DNA of 64,000 nt from Curvibacter sp. GWA2_63_95 (GCA_001795455.1 MGPB01000037.1:1-64000); one strand, 5' to 3'; shown: positions 38,857 to 48,348, numbered from the stretch's first letter. Numbers and translations are program-made. Notes: generated by a model not told the origin, from the letters alone.

Positions 38857-39696
38857 ATGGATACACAACGCCGTGCCCACACCCGCCTTCGCACCCTGCT
38901 GACCACCACGTTTTGCGCCCTGTGCAGCTTGGCCGCACAGGCCGATTGCAGCCGCCCTATGCAAGTGCCCGTATCAGCCACCGGGCAGAGCGTGATCATC
39001 AGCGAGGGCACGATCAGCGGCATTTACCCCGAACTGCTGCGCTCGCTGGGCGGAAAAGACGGCTGTGAATTTGTGCTGAGCCCGATGCCACGGGCGCGCC
39101 AAGAGCTGCTGTTTGAAACCGGCAAGGCAGACCTGCTGGTTCCTGCCGTCAAGACCTCGCGGCGCGATGAACACGGCATCTTTGTGCCCCTCACCCGCAG
39201 CCGGGCCACCATCATTTCGCTTGACGCGCGGCGCGCGCCCTTCAAAAGCATGTATGACCTGCTCGAGCGCAAAGACGTGCGCGTGGTGCTGGTACGCGGC
39301 TTTGACTACGGCCAACCCTACCAGGAGCTGGTAGAGGCCCTGCAGCGGCACAACCGGCTGGTGCTGGAGTCGGACCCTCTGGCGGTGGCCCGTGTGCTCA
39401 AGGCCAACCCAGGCGATGTCACCATCATGGCGCCGGTGATTTTTGCCGGTGCCATCCAGGACGATGCACGGGTCAGTGACCTGGCGGACAAACTGCGCTT
39501 CGACCCGGTTGCCGAGCTGCCGTGGGGCGACAACGGCCTCTACATCTCCAAAAACTCCCTCAGCAAAGAAGACAGCGCCACATTGCTGGCCCTGCTGAAT
39601 CGCCCGACCGTCGCCAACACGCTGTGGAAGAGTTTTCAAACCTACTACCCCGCCAACCTGCTCAAAGAGAGCATCCGGCCGCGCGACAGCAAGTAG
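38857..39696 (+). CDS. periplasmic solute-binding protein, SBP_bac_3-like
   Basis: A 279-residue secreted protein with a signal peptide (about 1-29) and the two-lobed binding-protein fold of amino-acid ABC receptors. Matching segments are SEGTISGIYPELLRSLGG, MPRARQELLFETGKADLLVPA and GLYISKNSLSKED. Similar isolated proteins also occur as sensory receptors feeding c-di-GMP systems or histidine kinases. There is no transporter gene adjacent on this strand, so an orphan sensor or receptor role is possible. Confidence 0.75.
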   Translation: MDTQRRAHTRLRTLLTTTFCALCSLAAQADCSRPMQVPVSATGQSVIISEGTISGIYPELLRSLGGKDGCEFVLSPMPRARQELLFETGKADLLVPAVKTSRRDEHGIFVPLTRSRATIISLDARRAPFKSMYDLLERKDVRVVLVRGFDYGQPYQELVEALQRHNRLVLESDPLAVARVLKANPGDVTIMAPVIFAGAIQDDARVSDLADKLRFDPVAELPWGDNGLYISKNSLSKEDSATLLALLNRPTVANTLWKSFQTYYPANLLKESIRPRDSK

Positions 39697-39710
39697 CGCT
39701 GCGCGCGCCC

Positions 39711-40382
39711 TCACCACTGCGGCGCCAGCGCCCCATCCACCAATCGGTAACCACGTGTGCCCATGGCGCGCGCCTCGGTCTCGTCGTGGGTTACCAAGAT
39801 GGTGGCCATCTGGAACTCGGCAATACGTTGCACAAACTCCTGGCGCAGCTGCAGGCGCAGCTCGGCGTCCAGCGCGGAGAACGGCTCGTCCAGCAGCAGC
39901 ACGCGCGGCTGGGTGATCAGCGCACGCGCCAGCGCCACGCGCTGCTGCTCGCCGCCTGACAGCTGCCACACCTTGGATTTGGCATAGGCCTGCAGGCCAA
40001 AGCGCTGCAGCATGGCGCATGCTTGCTCGCGTGCCGCGGCTTTGCGCTGGCCCTGCTCCACCAGGCCAAAGGCCACGTTGTCCTGCACGTTCAGGTGGGG
40101 AAACAGCGCAAAGTCCTGGAACATGAGCGCAAAGCCGCGCCGCTCGGGCGGGGTGTCGGTAATGTCCTGCCCCGCAAACAGCACGTGCCCGCTCTCGGGC
40201 GGCTCCAGCCCGGCCACGATCTTGAGCAACGTGCTTTTGCCGCTGCCCGAGGGCCCCAAAAGCGCCGCCGTCTCGCCCGGGCGCACCTGCAGTTGCAGGT
40301 CTTGCAGCAGCACGCGTGGTGCCGCACCACGCGGTGCATGGGCGGGTTGCCAGTGTTTGCAGATGGCCTGCAGCTCAAGCAT
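39711..40382 (-). CDS. thiQ: thiamine ABC transporter ATP-binding protein
   Basis: A 223-residue ATPase from the ATG at 40382. Walker A GPSGSGKST, signature LSGGEQQRVALARAL, Walker B LLLDEPFSALDAELR, H-loop VTHDETEA. It closes the thiBPQ operon, overlapping the permease stop by eight bases. The TPP riboswitch upstream of the first gene identifies the substrate as thiamine or a precursor. An ATG ten codons upstream lies inside the permease and is less likely. Confidence 0.88.
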   Translation of the reverse strand: MLELQAICKHWQPAHAPRGAAPRVLLQDLQLQVRPGETAALLGPSGSGKSTLLKIVAGLEPPESGHVLFAGQDITDTPPERRGFALMFQDFALFPHLNVQDNVAFGLVEQGQRKAAAREQACAMLQRFGLQAYAKSKVWQLSGGEQQRVALARALITQPRVLLLDEPFSALDAELRLQLRQEFVQRIAEFQMATILVTHDETEARAMGTRGYRLVDGALAPQW

Positions 40383-41955
40383 GGTCGCGGTCCTCAGAGG
40401 GCTTGGTTTCAATCAGCACAAAGGCCAGCAGCGCCAGCCCCATGAGCACACAGGCCAACACCAACGCTGCGCTGCGGTTGGCTGCACCGGGGCGGCCCAG
40501 GTGTTGGTAGATCAGGGTGGTGAGTGTGGCCCATTCGGGGCGCGACAAAAACAGCGTGACCGCAAATTCGCCCACGGCGGTAGCCGCGGCAAACGCCATA
40601 CCGCGGCGCAGTGCGGGCGCCAGCAGCGGCAGCGTCACGCGCACCAACGCGCGCCAGGGGCTGGCGCCCAGGCTGCGCGCGGCGTCCAGGTAGTGCTCGG
40701 GCAGGCTGTCCAGCGCGGAGGCGATGGACTTGGCCACAAACGGGTAGGCCAACAAGGCATAGGCCGCCACCAGCAGGCTGAAGCTGCCGGTCCAGGCCGG
40801 GTACAGCAGCAGCAAGCCAAACGCAACCATCACCGGTGACACCATAAAGGGCAGAAACACCAGCGCCCGCAGCCACAGCACACGCCGCGCCGCCAGCGCA
40901 TGCGCCAGGCCCAGCACGGTTGCCAACAGCAAGGAGAGTGCGGTGAAGCGCGCGGTGTTCCACAGCGCCGCCAAGGTGTCTTCTTCCAGCAGCACGGCCC
41001 AGGCCTCCGCTCCTGAATTGATAGCTGCCTGAGCAATAGCCATGAGCGGTAGAGCACAAATTAGCATGTAAATGGCCACCACCACCAGCACCGCAGCCCA
41101 CTGTGCCCCCCCCTGCGGCGGCACACGCGGTACACGGTCCGCACGGCCGGGTGTGGCCAGGCGCCGTTCGATGGCGGCGTAGGCCAGCGCCACCAGCGCG
41201 GTCAGCAGCAGCATCCACACCGCCAGCACGCCGGCCTGCTGCAGTTGCAGCTCGTGCGCCACCAGGGTGTAAATCTCCACCTCGGCGGTGGCGTAGTCTT
41301 GCCCGCCCAGCACCAGCGCCAGACCAAAACCAGCAAAGCAATAGAGGAAGACCAGGCACAGCGCCGAGGCCAACCAGGGCGCAATGGCCGGCCACTCCAC
41401 GCGCCAGAAGGCGCGCCAGGGCGTGGCGCCCAGCGTACGCGCCGCGGCCACGCGCGAGGCACTCACCTGCCCCAGCGCGTCCGCCCCCGCACGCACCACC
41501 ACACAGAGGTTAAAAAACAGATTGCCGTAGAGCAACAACCAGGGCGTGCCCTGCAAATCCGGCCCGCCCAGGCGCTCCAGCAGGCCCTGCGGCCCCAAGA
41601 GCGCCAGCACACCCATGGCCGCCACCAGCGTGGGCACCACAAAAGGCAGCATCAGCCCACGCAGGATCAGCGTGCGGCCCGCAAACTCAAAGCGTGCCAG
41701 CACCCAGGCCATGGGCAGGCCGAGGAGGAGCGAGGCGACACAGGTGATGGCGGCCTGCCAGAACGACCAGGCCATGCGTCCGCGCAAATACGGGTCCAGC
41801 CACGGCGCGAACAAGGCAGCAACGCCCGCATCACCACGCCCGCCTTCCACCAGCAAGCGCAGCGCAGGCGCAACCAGCACCACCAGCAAAAACACCAGTG
41901 GCAACAAGGCCAAGGCCCAGCCCGCCCGGGGCTGCGCCGGGTCGCGGTGGCGCAT
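40375..41955 (-). CDS. thiP: thiamine ABC transporter permease
   Basis: A 526-residue permease with two fused halves, each about six helices and an EAA-type loop (SRVAAARTLGATPWRAFWRVEWP and LDAARSLGASPWRALVRVTLP regions). The fused architecture is typical of ThiP and of Fe3+ permeases; the riboswitch and neighbours favour thiamine. It lies 16 bases after thiB. A 57-bp repeat copy sits antisense within it (41009-41065), encoding LMAIAQAAINS near a membrane segment. Confidence 0.9.
   Translation of the reverse strand: MRHRDPAQPRAGWALALLPLVFLLVVLVAPALRLLVEGGRGDAGVAALFAPWLDPYLRGRMAWSFWQAAITCVASLLLGLPMAWVLARFEFAGRTLILRGLMLPFVVPTLVAAMGVLALLGPQGLLERLGGPDLQGTPWLLLYGNLFFNLCVVVRAGADALGQVSASRVAAARTLGATPWRAFWRVEWPAIAPWLASALCLVFLYCFAGFGLALVLGGQDYATAEVEIYTLVAHELQLQQAGVLAVWMLLLTALVALAYAAIERRLATPGRADRVPRVPPQGGAQWAAVLVVVAIYMLICALPLMAIAQAAINSGAEAWAVLLEEDTLAALWNTARFTALSLLLATVLGLAHALAARRVLWLRALVFLPFMVSPVMVAFGLLLLYPAWTGSFSLLVAAYALLAYPFVAKSIASALDSLPEHYLDAARSLGASPWRALVRVTLPLLAPALRRGMAFAAATAVGEFAVTLFLSRPEWATLTTLIYQHLGRPGAANRSAALVLACVLMGLALLAFVLIETKPSEDRDHA
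41009..41065 (+). repeat. 57-bp intragenic repeat, copy F
   Basis: On the plus strand it begins GCTCCTGAATTGATAGCTG and carries GAGCAATAGCCATGAG and GTAGAGC. It is antisense to thiP. In the sense of the gene it uses the same codon phase as the antisense copies D and E. It is more diverged than A, B and E. Confidence 0.6.
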
Positions 41956-41971
41956 GGTCAGGGGCGGTGAA

Positions 41972-43003
41972 TTACTTCAGCACCACCTTGGTCCAGCGTG
42001 CCACCCAGTCCGCGCCCTTGGCGGCAATGTCGGCATCGCTGGGCGCATGGAAGGCGGTGGGCTCCGGCGCAAACTTGAAGGCGTCCGACTTGGCCACGCC
42101 CGCTTCGGCGGGGTACATCCACATTTCGGTTTGCATGCCCTGCTGCACGGGCCCAGAACGCATGAACTCGACAAATTTTTCGGCCGCGGCGCGCTCCTTG
42201 CCGCCCTTCACCAACGCCACGCCCTCCACCTGGCGGAACACGGCGCCGGGCAAACTCAGGGATGCCGTAGGCGGCTCGGCCAGTTTGGTCTTGCTATAGA
42301 ACAGCTCTGCCGCCGGGCTGGTGGCGTAGCTCACCACGATGGGGTGCTTGCCACCGTTCTGGCTGAACTCGGTGTAGTAGGCCTCGCTCCAGCCCTTGGC
42401 CACCTTCAGGCCGTTGGCGCGCAGCTTGGCCCAGAAATCAAAGGCCTTGTCTTCGCCCATGGCGCCAATGGTGGCCAAAAGGAATGCGTAACCGGGGCTG
42501 CTGGTGGCGGGGTTTTGCACCACCAGCAACTTGGCATAGGCGGGCTGGGCCAGGTCTTCCAGCGCCTTGGGCACGGCCACGCCATTCTTGGCGAACCAGG
42601 CCTTGTCGTAGTTCAGCGTCACATAGCCGTAATCCACCGGCACCAGTGGTGCGGGCAATTCGGCCGCAGGCTTGCGGCTGGCCGCCGCACCCGTGTAGCT
42701 GTCCAGCACGTCGGCGGCCAGGGCCTTGGGCGCCAGCGCGTTGTCAATGCCGTAGACCACATCAGCAATCGGGTTGGCCTTGGTGAGGATGAGCTTGTTG
42801 AGCATCTCGCCCGCGTCACCGCCCTTGGTGATGCGCAGCTTCACGCCGTTGTCTTTTTCAAACTGCGCCAGCAGCGGCTTGGGCACGGTAAAAGAGCTGT
42901 GGGTCAGCACGCGCAGATCGGCCGCGTGTGCCGCTGCCAGGCCGGCGGTCAGCAGGGCTGTGCCCAGCGTGGTCTTCAGAGACGAAAAAATCCCGTGTTG
43001 CAT
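41972..43003 (-). CDS. thiB: thiamine ABC transporter substrate-binding protein
   Basis: A 343-residue periplasmic receptor of the ThiB/TbpA group, from the ATG at 43003. A signal peptide covers about residues 1-27. The mature start LRVLTHSSFTVPKPLLAQFE and the later YGYVTLNYDKAWFAKN are typical ThiB segments. First gene of thiBPQ, expressed behind a TPP riboswitch whose 3' edge is about 75 bases upstream. The open frame extends 19 residues further upstream but lacks a signal-like start. Confidence 0.92.
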   Translation of the reverse strand: MQHGIFSSLKTTLGTALLTAGLAAAHAADLRVLTHSSFTVPKPLLAQFEKDNGVKLRITKGGDAGEMLNKLILTKANPIADVVYGIDNALAPKALAADVLDSYTGAAASRKPAAELPAPLVPVDYGYVTLNYDKAWFAKNGVAVPKALEDLAQPAYAKLLVVQNPATSSPGYAFLLATIGAMGEDKAFDFWAKLRANGLKVAKGWSEAYYTEFSQNGGKHPIVVSYATSPAAELFYSKTKLAEPPTASLSLPGAVFRQVEGVALVKGGKERAAAEKFVEFMRSGPVQQGMQTEMWMYPAEAGVAKSDAFKFAPEPTAFHAPSDADIAAKGADWVARWTKVVLK

Positions 43004-43078
43004 GGTGTGCTCGCTTTCAATGCGCCAGCCACAGGTCGCATCAAAAACCGGCACCCGCAAGACGGGACAGGCTTCTCA

Positions 43079-43157
43079 CACTTCCTACGCTGGCATAACC
43101 CAGATCAGGTACATGGGGTATTTCTCAGTCCTGTGACGGACACCCCCGGTGGAAGTG
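43079..43157 (-). promoter_or_regulatory. TPP riboswitch (THI element)
   Basis: Read on the minus strand, all conserved THI-box parts are present in order: P1 5' strand CACTTCC, then GGGGGTG, CTGAGA, ACCC, ACCTGATCTGG and TATGCCAGCGTAGG, closing with GGAAGTG that pairs perfectly with the first seven bases. Thiamine pyrophosphate binding should lower thiBPQ expression. A CCCG-TCTTG-CGGG hairpin with a following T-run (about 43042-43066) may be part of the expression platform. Confidence 0.95.
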
Positions 43158-43242
43158 TGGATTGTAGGGTGCAAGCGATAGACGCTGTAGGTGCCGTGAG
43201 TCTGATGGTCCGCAGCATTGCAACTTTACATAAATACAAATA

Positions 43243-43273
43243 ATTTGCATTCGTGTTTACATAAAATGCAAAT
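43243..43273. promoter_or_regulatory. inverted repeat upstream of TonB receptor, possible iron-regulator site
   Basis: ATTTGCATT (43243-43251) and AATGCAAAT (43265-43273) form a perfect 9-bp inverted repeat. The AT-rich neighbourhood (ACAAATAATTTGCATT) resembles part of a Fur box. The 9-mer AAATGCAAA recurs before the siderophore binding-protein gene at 49383. The regulator is inferred, most likely Fur. Confidence 0.4.
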
Positions 43274-43313
43274 CGTCAAACGAATTTATTTACCTCCCTT
43301 ATTGCTGTTAACC

Positions 43314-45428
43314 ATGCCCCGTCCCCATCGACTCCGCCCACTTCCTCTTCTCCTGTCCGCCTTGTTCAGCACCCATAGCGCTTGGGCCCAAGATGCAGAA
43401 CCCGCGCCAGTGAAATCGCTCAGCGCGGTCACGGTGCAGGCAGCGACCGCCGAAGGCTTTGCCCCAATAACAGTGGAGGCAGGCAGTTTTCGTGGCGCAG
43501 ACATCATGGATGTGCCCTCCACGGTCAACGTCGTCACCCGCGAGGTTCTGGAACTCCAAGGAGCCGCCGGCCTGTACGACGCATTGCGCAACACCGCAGG
43601 CGTAACACGCCAGCAAAACGGTGGCGAAACCTGGGATCAACTGGTGGTACGCGGTATCGGCGTCGAAAACCGCAGCAACTACCGCCTCAACGGCTCCATG
43701 CCACTGCTGAACTTCGGCCAGGTCTCCATGGAAAACAAAGAGCGCGTGGAAGTACTCAAAGGCGCTTCGGCTCTGTACTACGGCTTTACATCGCCAGCGG
43801 GCGTCGTCAACCTAGTGACCAAACGCGCCAGTGTGGATCCAGTCACGTCCCTTGGCCTCGTGTTGGACCAACACGGTACCGCCCTATCGACCGTAGACAT
43901 CGGCCGCCAACTCGGCGACGAGCAGCAGTTCGGCCTGCGCGTCAATGCAGCGGGTGGTGCACTGGGCTCCTACATGGACGGTGTAAGCGACGGCAAACGC
44001 AGCTTTACCTCTGCCGCACTCGACTGGCGTGTCAACAGCCGCTTGAAGCTTGGCGTGGATCTGGAAAGCGACAAGCGCAAAACAACCGAGCAAGTCGGTG
44101 TGGCACTGCGAACAGCTGTGAACGGCGTGATCCCTTTGCCCGACCCGATCGACGCAAAAAAACTGGTGGGCCCGGACATATCCACATTTGAGACCAACAC
44201 CCGCAACGCGCAGGTACGGGCCGACTACTCCCTGAACGACAACTGGGCACTGACCATGGAGGCGGGGCAATCTCAAGTAACGCGCGATCGCAATTTGGCC
44301 ATTTTCAGCTTCACCAACAATGCAGCCGTCGCCACCGGTGCAGGCAGTATCCGCGGCAACATCCAGACCTTGCAGGCGAAAGCAGACATGCTTCGTGCCG
44401 AGGTTTTTGGAACCTTCTCCACGCTGGGTATGCAGCACAACCTGACGCTAGGGGCCAGCCAGACCGACTACCGCCAGGACCCGATCTACCAGCAGATCTA
44501 CACCATCGCCTCACAAAATCTTTACAACCCAGTACCGATCACCAGCGTGGTTTATGGTGCGATCCCCACTTCACCCACTACCGCTGCGCTGGACACGAGA
44601 GACACCGGCGTGTACGCACTCGACCAGATCCAACTCAACCATCAATGGCAATTGATGTTAGGCCTGCGCCACAGCCGCTACCAAAGCAACCAGGGCACCG
44701 CACATTACGACGACAACAAAAGCACCCCCATGGCCGCACTGGTCCACAAATTCACACCTGACCTGTCCGTTTACGCCTCGTACGCTAACGGCTTGGAGCA
44801 AGGCGACACCGCGCCCACCGGCACAGCCAACGTGGGTGAACGCCTGCCCCCCGGCGTGAGCCAGCAAAAAGAGCTGGGCATGCGTTGGCGCACCACAGAG
44901 AACACATTGGTGTCGGCCGCGCTCTTCGACATCAGCCGCCCAGGCTACTACACCAATGCAAGCAACATCTACACGGCAGATGGCGAGCAGCACTACTCCG
45001 GCTTAGAGTTGGCCACACAAGGCCAACTCACCAAGCAACTGGCATGGCAGACTTCCGCCCAGTGGCTGGATGCAGAGTTCCGCAACATCAATGCCACCTA
45101 CAACGGCAAAGCCCCGGAAAACACAGCAAGGCACACCGCCAGCGCTTTCTTGTCATATGACCTAGCCAGCGTACCCGGTCTGTCTGTGAACGGTGGCGCC
45201 TACTACACAGGTCCACGTCCAGTCAACGACCTGAACCAAGCCTGGCTGGACAGCGTAACCATCTACAGCATGGGCGCCCGCTATGCGACCCGCGTGGCCG
45301 GCTACAAAGCCAGCCTCCAGCTCAATATGGACAACGTAGCCGACAAGCAATACTGGGCCGCTGGCGGCACGCGCTTGGCAGCAGGTGCGCCACGTACCGC
45401 CAAACTCACACTGAAGGTAGATTTATAA
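43314..45428 (+). CDS. TonB-dependent siderophore receptor
   Basis: Outer-membrane receptor that imports a ferric siderophore with energy from TonB. From the ATG at 43314 the protein is 704 residues with a signal peptide (cleavage near AWAQ). The plug domain (about 40-150: IMDVPSTVNVVTREVLE, TWDQLVVRGIGVENR, VEVLKGASALYYGF) is of the FhuA/FpvA ferric-siderophore class. The 22-strand barrel ends in a terminal aromatic-poor LTLKVDL. In-frame ATG 43266 and TTG 43218 upstream are possible but fall within the AT-rich promoter repeat. It converges on the ABC operon at 45475. Confidence 0.9.
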   Translation: MPRPHRLRPLPLLLSALFSTHSAWAQDAEPAPVKSLSAVTVQAATAEGFAPITVEAGSFRGADIMDVPSTVNVVTREVLELQGAAGLYDALRNTAGVTRQQNGGETWDQLVVRGIGVENRSNYRLNGSMPLLNFGQVSMENKERVEVLKGASALYYGFTSPAGVVNLVTKRASVDPVTSLGLVLDQHGTALSTVDIGRQLGDEQQFGLRVNAAGGALGSYMDGVSDGKRSFTSAALDWRVNSRLKLGVDLESDKRKTTEQVGVALRTAVNGVIPLPDPIDAKKLVGPDISTFETNTRNAQVRADYSLNDNWALTMEAGQSQVTRDRNLAIFSFTNNAAVATGAGSIRGNIQTLQAKADMLRAEVFGTFSTLGMQHNLTLGASQTDYRQDPIYQQIYTIASQNLYNPVPITSVVYGAIPTSPTTAALDTRDTGVYALDQIQLNHQWQLMLGLRHSRYQSNQGTAHYDDNKSTPMAALVHKFTPDLSVYASYANGLEQGDTAPTGTANVGERLPPGVSQQKELGMRWRTTENTLVSAALFDISRPGYYTNASNIYTADGEQHYSGLELATQGQLTKQLAWQTSAQWLDAEFRNINATYNGKAPENTARHTASAFLSYDLASVPGLSVNGGAYYTGPRPVNDLNQAWLDSVTIYSMGARYATRVAGYKASLQLNMDNVADKQYWAAGGTRLAAGAPRTAKLTLKVDL

Positions 45429-45437
45429 AAAACTAGC

Positions 45438-45464
45438 CTATCGCCCATACAGAATGGACGATAG
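45438..45464 (-). terminator. intrinsic terminator of the siderophore ABC operon
   Basis: CTATCG (45438-45443) pairs with CGATAG (45459-45464), and CCAT with ATGG inside it, around an ACAGA loop with one mismatch. On the minus strand the hairpin is followed by GGCTAG and a run of six T, ending the fecE-like operon. On the plus strand the T-run is weaker, so it may serve both convergent units. Confidence 0.65.
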
Positions 45465-45474
45465 AAGCTATCTT

Positions 45475-46290
45475 TTATATAGCACTGGGAACGCGTATTC
45501 GCCCCTCAGGAATCACCAGCGGCGTCCCGGACACCGGGTCTTCGATGATCCGGCACGGCAAGTCAAACACCTGCTCCACCAGCGCCGCCGTGATGATCTC
45601 CTTCGGCGCGCCCTGGGCCACCAACTGGCCCTGGCGCAGCACGACCAAATGATCCGCATACCGGCAGGCGTGGTTCAGGTCGTGCAGCACGGCGACCAGG
45701 GTTCGGCCCTGGTGGCGGTTCAGGTCACGGAAGAGTTCCAGCAGGTCGATCTGGTGCGCCAGGTCCAGGTAGGTGGTGGGCTCGTCGAGCAGCAGCAACT
45801 GCGTGTCTTGCGCCAGCACCATGGCGACCCAGACGCGCTGGCGCTGGCCGCCGGACAGTTCGTCCACCAGCCGGTCGGCTAAGTCTTCGATAGCGGTGGC
45901 GCGCAAGGCCTGGGCGACGATGCGGTCGTCCTCGGCCGTCCAGCCGCCGAACAGGCTTTGGTGTGGATGCCGGCCGCGCGCCACCAGCTCCGCCACGCGT
46001 ATGCCTTCGGGGGCGATGGCGGTTTGCGGCAGCAGACCCAAGCGGCGGGCGACTTCGCGCGTGGGGTAGCTGCCGATCAGCGCGCCGTCCAGAAAGACCT
46101 GGCCGGCTTGCGGTGTGCGTAGCCGCGCCAGGGCTTTGAGCAGGGTGGATTTGCCGCAGGCGTTCGGGCCGACGATGACGGTGAAGGCGCCGTCGGGAAT
46201 CGCCACACTCAGGTGCTCGGCCACGCGGGTGTCGCCGTAGGCCAGGGTCAGGTTTTCGCCACGGAGGCGGGAGACGGTGGGTATGTACAT
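45475..46290 (-). CDS. iron-siderophore ABC transporter ATP-binding protein
   Basis: A 271-residue ATPase of the FecE/FepC/FhuC family: Walker A GPNACGKST, LARGRHPHQSLFGGW-type region, signature LSGGQRQRVWVAMVLAQ and Walker B LLLDEPTTYLDLAHQ. The ELVARGRHPHQ and TYLDLAHQ motifs are diagnostic for siderophore and B12 importers. Last gene of a four-gene operon, four bases after the permease. Confidence 0.93.
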   Translation of the reverse strand: MYIPTVSRLRGENLTLAYGDTRVAEHLSVAIPDGAFTVIVGPNACGKSTLLKALARLRTPQAGQVFLDGALIGSYPTREVARRLGLLPQTAIAPEGIRVAELVARGRHPHQSLFGGWTAEDDRIVAQALRATAIEDLADRLVDELSGGQRQRVWVAMVLAQDTQLLLLDEPTTYLDLAHQIDLLELFRDLNRHQGRTLVAVLHDLNHACRYADHLVVLRQGQLVAQGAPKEIITAALVEQVFDLPCRIIEDPVSGTPLVIPEGRIRVPSAI

Positions 46291-46294
46291 GGGT

Positions 46295-47323
46295 TCAGAG
46301 GTCGTGGCTTCGCCATTCGCGGGCTAGTAAGTAAGTCAGGTACGCCCCACCCAGCGCGCTGGTGACCAGGCCTACGGGAATTTGGAAAGGCGCCAGCACC
46401 AGCCTTGCCAGCAGGTCGGCGCTAGCGCACAGCACCGCGCCCATCAGCGCGGCGGCCCACAGGCCGATGCCCGGCGCGCGGCACAGGCGGCGCGCGAGTT
46501 GTGGCGCGGCCAGAGCGATGAAGCCGATAGGGCCGGCGCAGGCGATGGCCAGCGCGGTCAGGCCTACGGCCACCAGGGTCAGATAGCTGTGGCTGCGACC
46601 CACATTCAGGCCCAGGCTGGTGGCGAGTTCGTCGCCCATCTCCAGCAGGCGCAGCCGCGGGCTGAGCAGCCAGGCCAGCGGCAGCAACAGGGCGCAGCCC
46701 AGACCCAGGCGCTGGGCCTGCAGCCAGCCACTGCCTTGCAGGCTGCCGTGCAGCCACATCTTGGCCTGCAGGGCCTGGTCCAGCTCGGCGCGGGTTAGCA
46801 GGAAGTCGTTGACCGAGGCCAGCATGGCCGCAACCGCCAGGCCGATCAGTACTAGGCGCTGCCCCTGCATGCCGCGCTGCAGGCTGAACAGATAGACCAG
46901 CGCCACCGTGGCCAGGCCGCCGACCAGCGCGCCCAGCGGCACGTTGAGTGCCTGGTCGCCGAGCCAGAGAATCATCACCAGTGCGCCGGTGGCCGAGCCT
47001 GTTGTCAGGCCGATGATGTCCGGGCTGGCCAGCGGGTTGCGCGACAGGCTTTGGAAGATGGCGCCGGCCGTGGCCAGTGCCGCGCCCGCGCCCAGGGCCA
47101 CCAGGGCGCGCGGTAGGCGCAGGTCGATCAACACCATTCGGCCCATGTCCTCGCCACCGTCCCACAAGGTGGCGAAGAAGCGGCCCCAAGGGAGGTCGTA
47201 GCTGCCCAGGCGCAGGCCGAGCAGCGTCACGACCACGCCGACGGCCAACAGCACGCCAAGTACGATGCGGGTGCGGTGGTGCGCGAGTTCGGCCCAGATG
47301 CCGCTGTTCAGATTCAGGTTCAT
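46295..47323 (-). CDS. iron-siderophore ABC transporter permease 2
   Basis: A 342-residue FecCD/BtuC-type permease from the ATG at 47323, with about nine to ten helices. Typical segments are LPRALVALGAGAALATAGAIFQ, RNPLASPDIIGLTTG and GPIGFIALAAPQLARRL. The open frame runs upstream into the first permease but without homology. The ATG overlaps the stop of permease 1 by four bases. Works with the ATPase, permease 1 and the binding protein. Confidence 0.92.
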   Translation of the reverse strand: MNLNLNSGIWAELAHHRTRIVLGVLLAVGVVVTLLGLRLGSYDLPWGRFFATLWDGGEDMGRMVLIDLRLPRALVALGAGAALATAGAIFQSLSRNPLASPDIIGLTTGSATGALVMILWLGDQALNVPLGALVGGLATVALVYLFSLQRGMQGQRLVLIGLAVAAMLASVNDFLLTRAELDQALQAKMWLHGSLQGSGWLQAQRLGLGCALLLPLAWLLSPRLRLLEMGDELATSLGLNVGRSHSYLTLVAVGLTALAIACAGPIGFIALAAPQLARRLCRAPGIGLWAAALMGAVLCASADLLARLVLAPFQIPVGLVTSALGGAYLTYLLAREWRSHDL

Positions 47324-48348
47324 ACCGCGCTCCCGCGCCGGCTGCGCTGCACCAGGGCCAGCAGCACCGGCGCGCCTATGAAGGCGGTGACGATGCCCGC
47401 CTCGATCTCGCTGGGCACGGCTATCAGCCGGCCCACGATGTCGCTGCCCAGCACCAGCACAGGGCCGGCGAGCAGACCGTAGGGCAGTATCCAGCGCCAG
47501 TGCGGCCCGACCAGCAGGCGCACCGCATGCGGAATCACCAGGCCCACAAACGCAATCGGCCCGGCGGCGGCCGTGGCCGCGCCGCACAGCAGGGCGATGG
47601 CGACGAAGCTCCAGATGCGCACGGGCTTGAGCCGCAGGCCCAGCGCCTGGCCGAACTCGTCGCCCAGGGCGATGGCGTCGAGCGCACGCGCCTGCCACAG
47701 CGCAATCGCGCAGCCCACCAGCACCAGGGGCAGCATGGGCCACAGCACGTCGGCATTGCGGCCATCGAGCGCGCCGACCACCCAGAAGCGGTAGGCGTCG
47801 AAGGTGTTGCTGTCGAACAAGGTGATGATGCCGGTGCACGAGCCCAGGCTGGCGCTGATGGCCATGCCCGCCAGCAGCAGGCGCACGCGTTGCGCACTGG
47901 GCGCGGCGCCGCTGCTAAGCACATACACGCCAACGGCGGCCAGCATCGCGCCCAGCAATGCAAAGCCCACATAGCCGATGTAGCTGCCTATGCCCAGCAC
48001 CGACATGGCCAGCACCACCGCCAGCGCCGCACCGGCATTGATGCCGAGCAGGCCGGGGTCGGCCAGCGGGTTGCGCGTCAGCGCCTGCATCAGACCGCCG
48101 GCGACTCCAAGTGCTGCACCCACGGCCAGGCCGAGCGCGGTGCGCGGCATGCGCATCTGCCAGACGATGGCGGACTCGACGCTGCCGTCCGGCTGCCACA
48201 TCAGCTGCCAGAGCCTGGCCAACGGAATCGGGCGCGAGCCGAATGAAATGCTCGCCAGCACAAGCCCCAACAGGGCGGCCAGCAACAGCATCAGGCCCAG
48301 GCCCCGGGCGGCGCGGCGGGCCGGGGTGGTGGAGGGAAAGACGGTCAT
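47320..48348 (-). CDS. iron-siderophore ABC transporter permease 1
   Basis: A 342-residue FecCD-family permease from the ATG at 48348. Shows RMPRTALGLAVGAALGVAGGLMQ, RNPLADPGLLGINAG and GPIAFVGLVIPHAVRLL, the family signatures. It is homologous to the following permease; two separate permease genes are usual for Fec/Fep/FhuB-split systems. ATGA overlaps on both sides place it firmly in the operon. Confidence 0.92.
   Translation of the reverse strand: MTVFPSTTPARRAARGLGLMLLLAALLGLVLASISFGSRPIPLARLWQLMWQPDGSVESAIVWQMRMPRTALGLAVGAALGVAGGLMQALTRNPLADPGLLGINAGAALAVVLAMSVLGIGSYIGYVGFALLGAMLAAVGVYVLSSGAAPSAQRVRLLLAGMAISASLGSCTGIITLFDSNTFDAYRFWVVGALDGRNADVLWPMLPLVLVGCAIALWQARALDAIALGDEFGQALGLRLKPVRIWSFVAIALLCGAATAAAGPIAFVGLVIPHAVRLLVGPHWRWILPYGLLAGPVLVLGSDIVGRLIAVPSEIEAGIVTAFIGAPVLLALVQRSRRGSAV

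Noticed and set aside
45464..45483. Possible repeat copy at the terminator of the siderophore operon
   Set aside because: The first 18 bases on the minus strand (GCTATATAAAAGATAGCT) resemble the repeat start, but the remainder is a hairpin terminator with only scattered matches.
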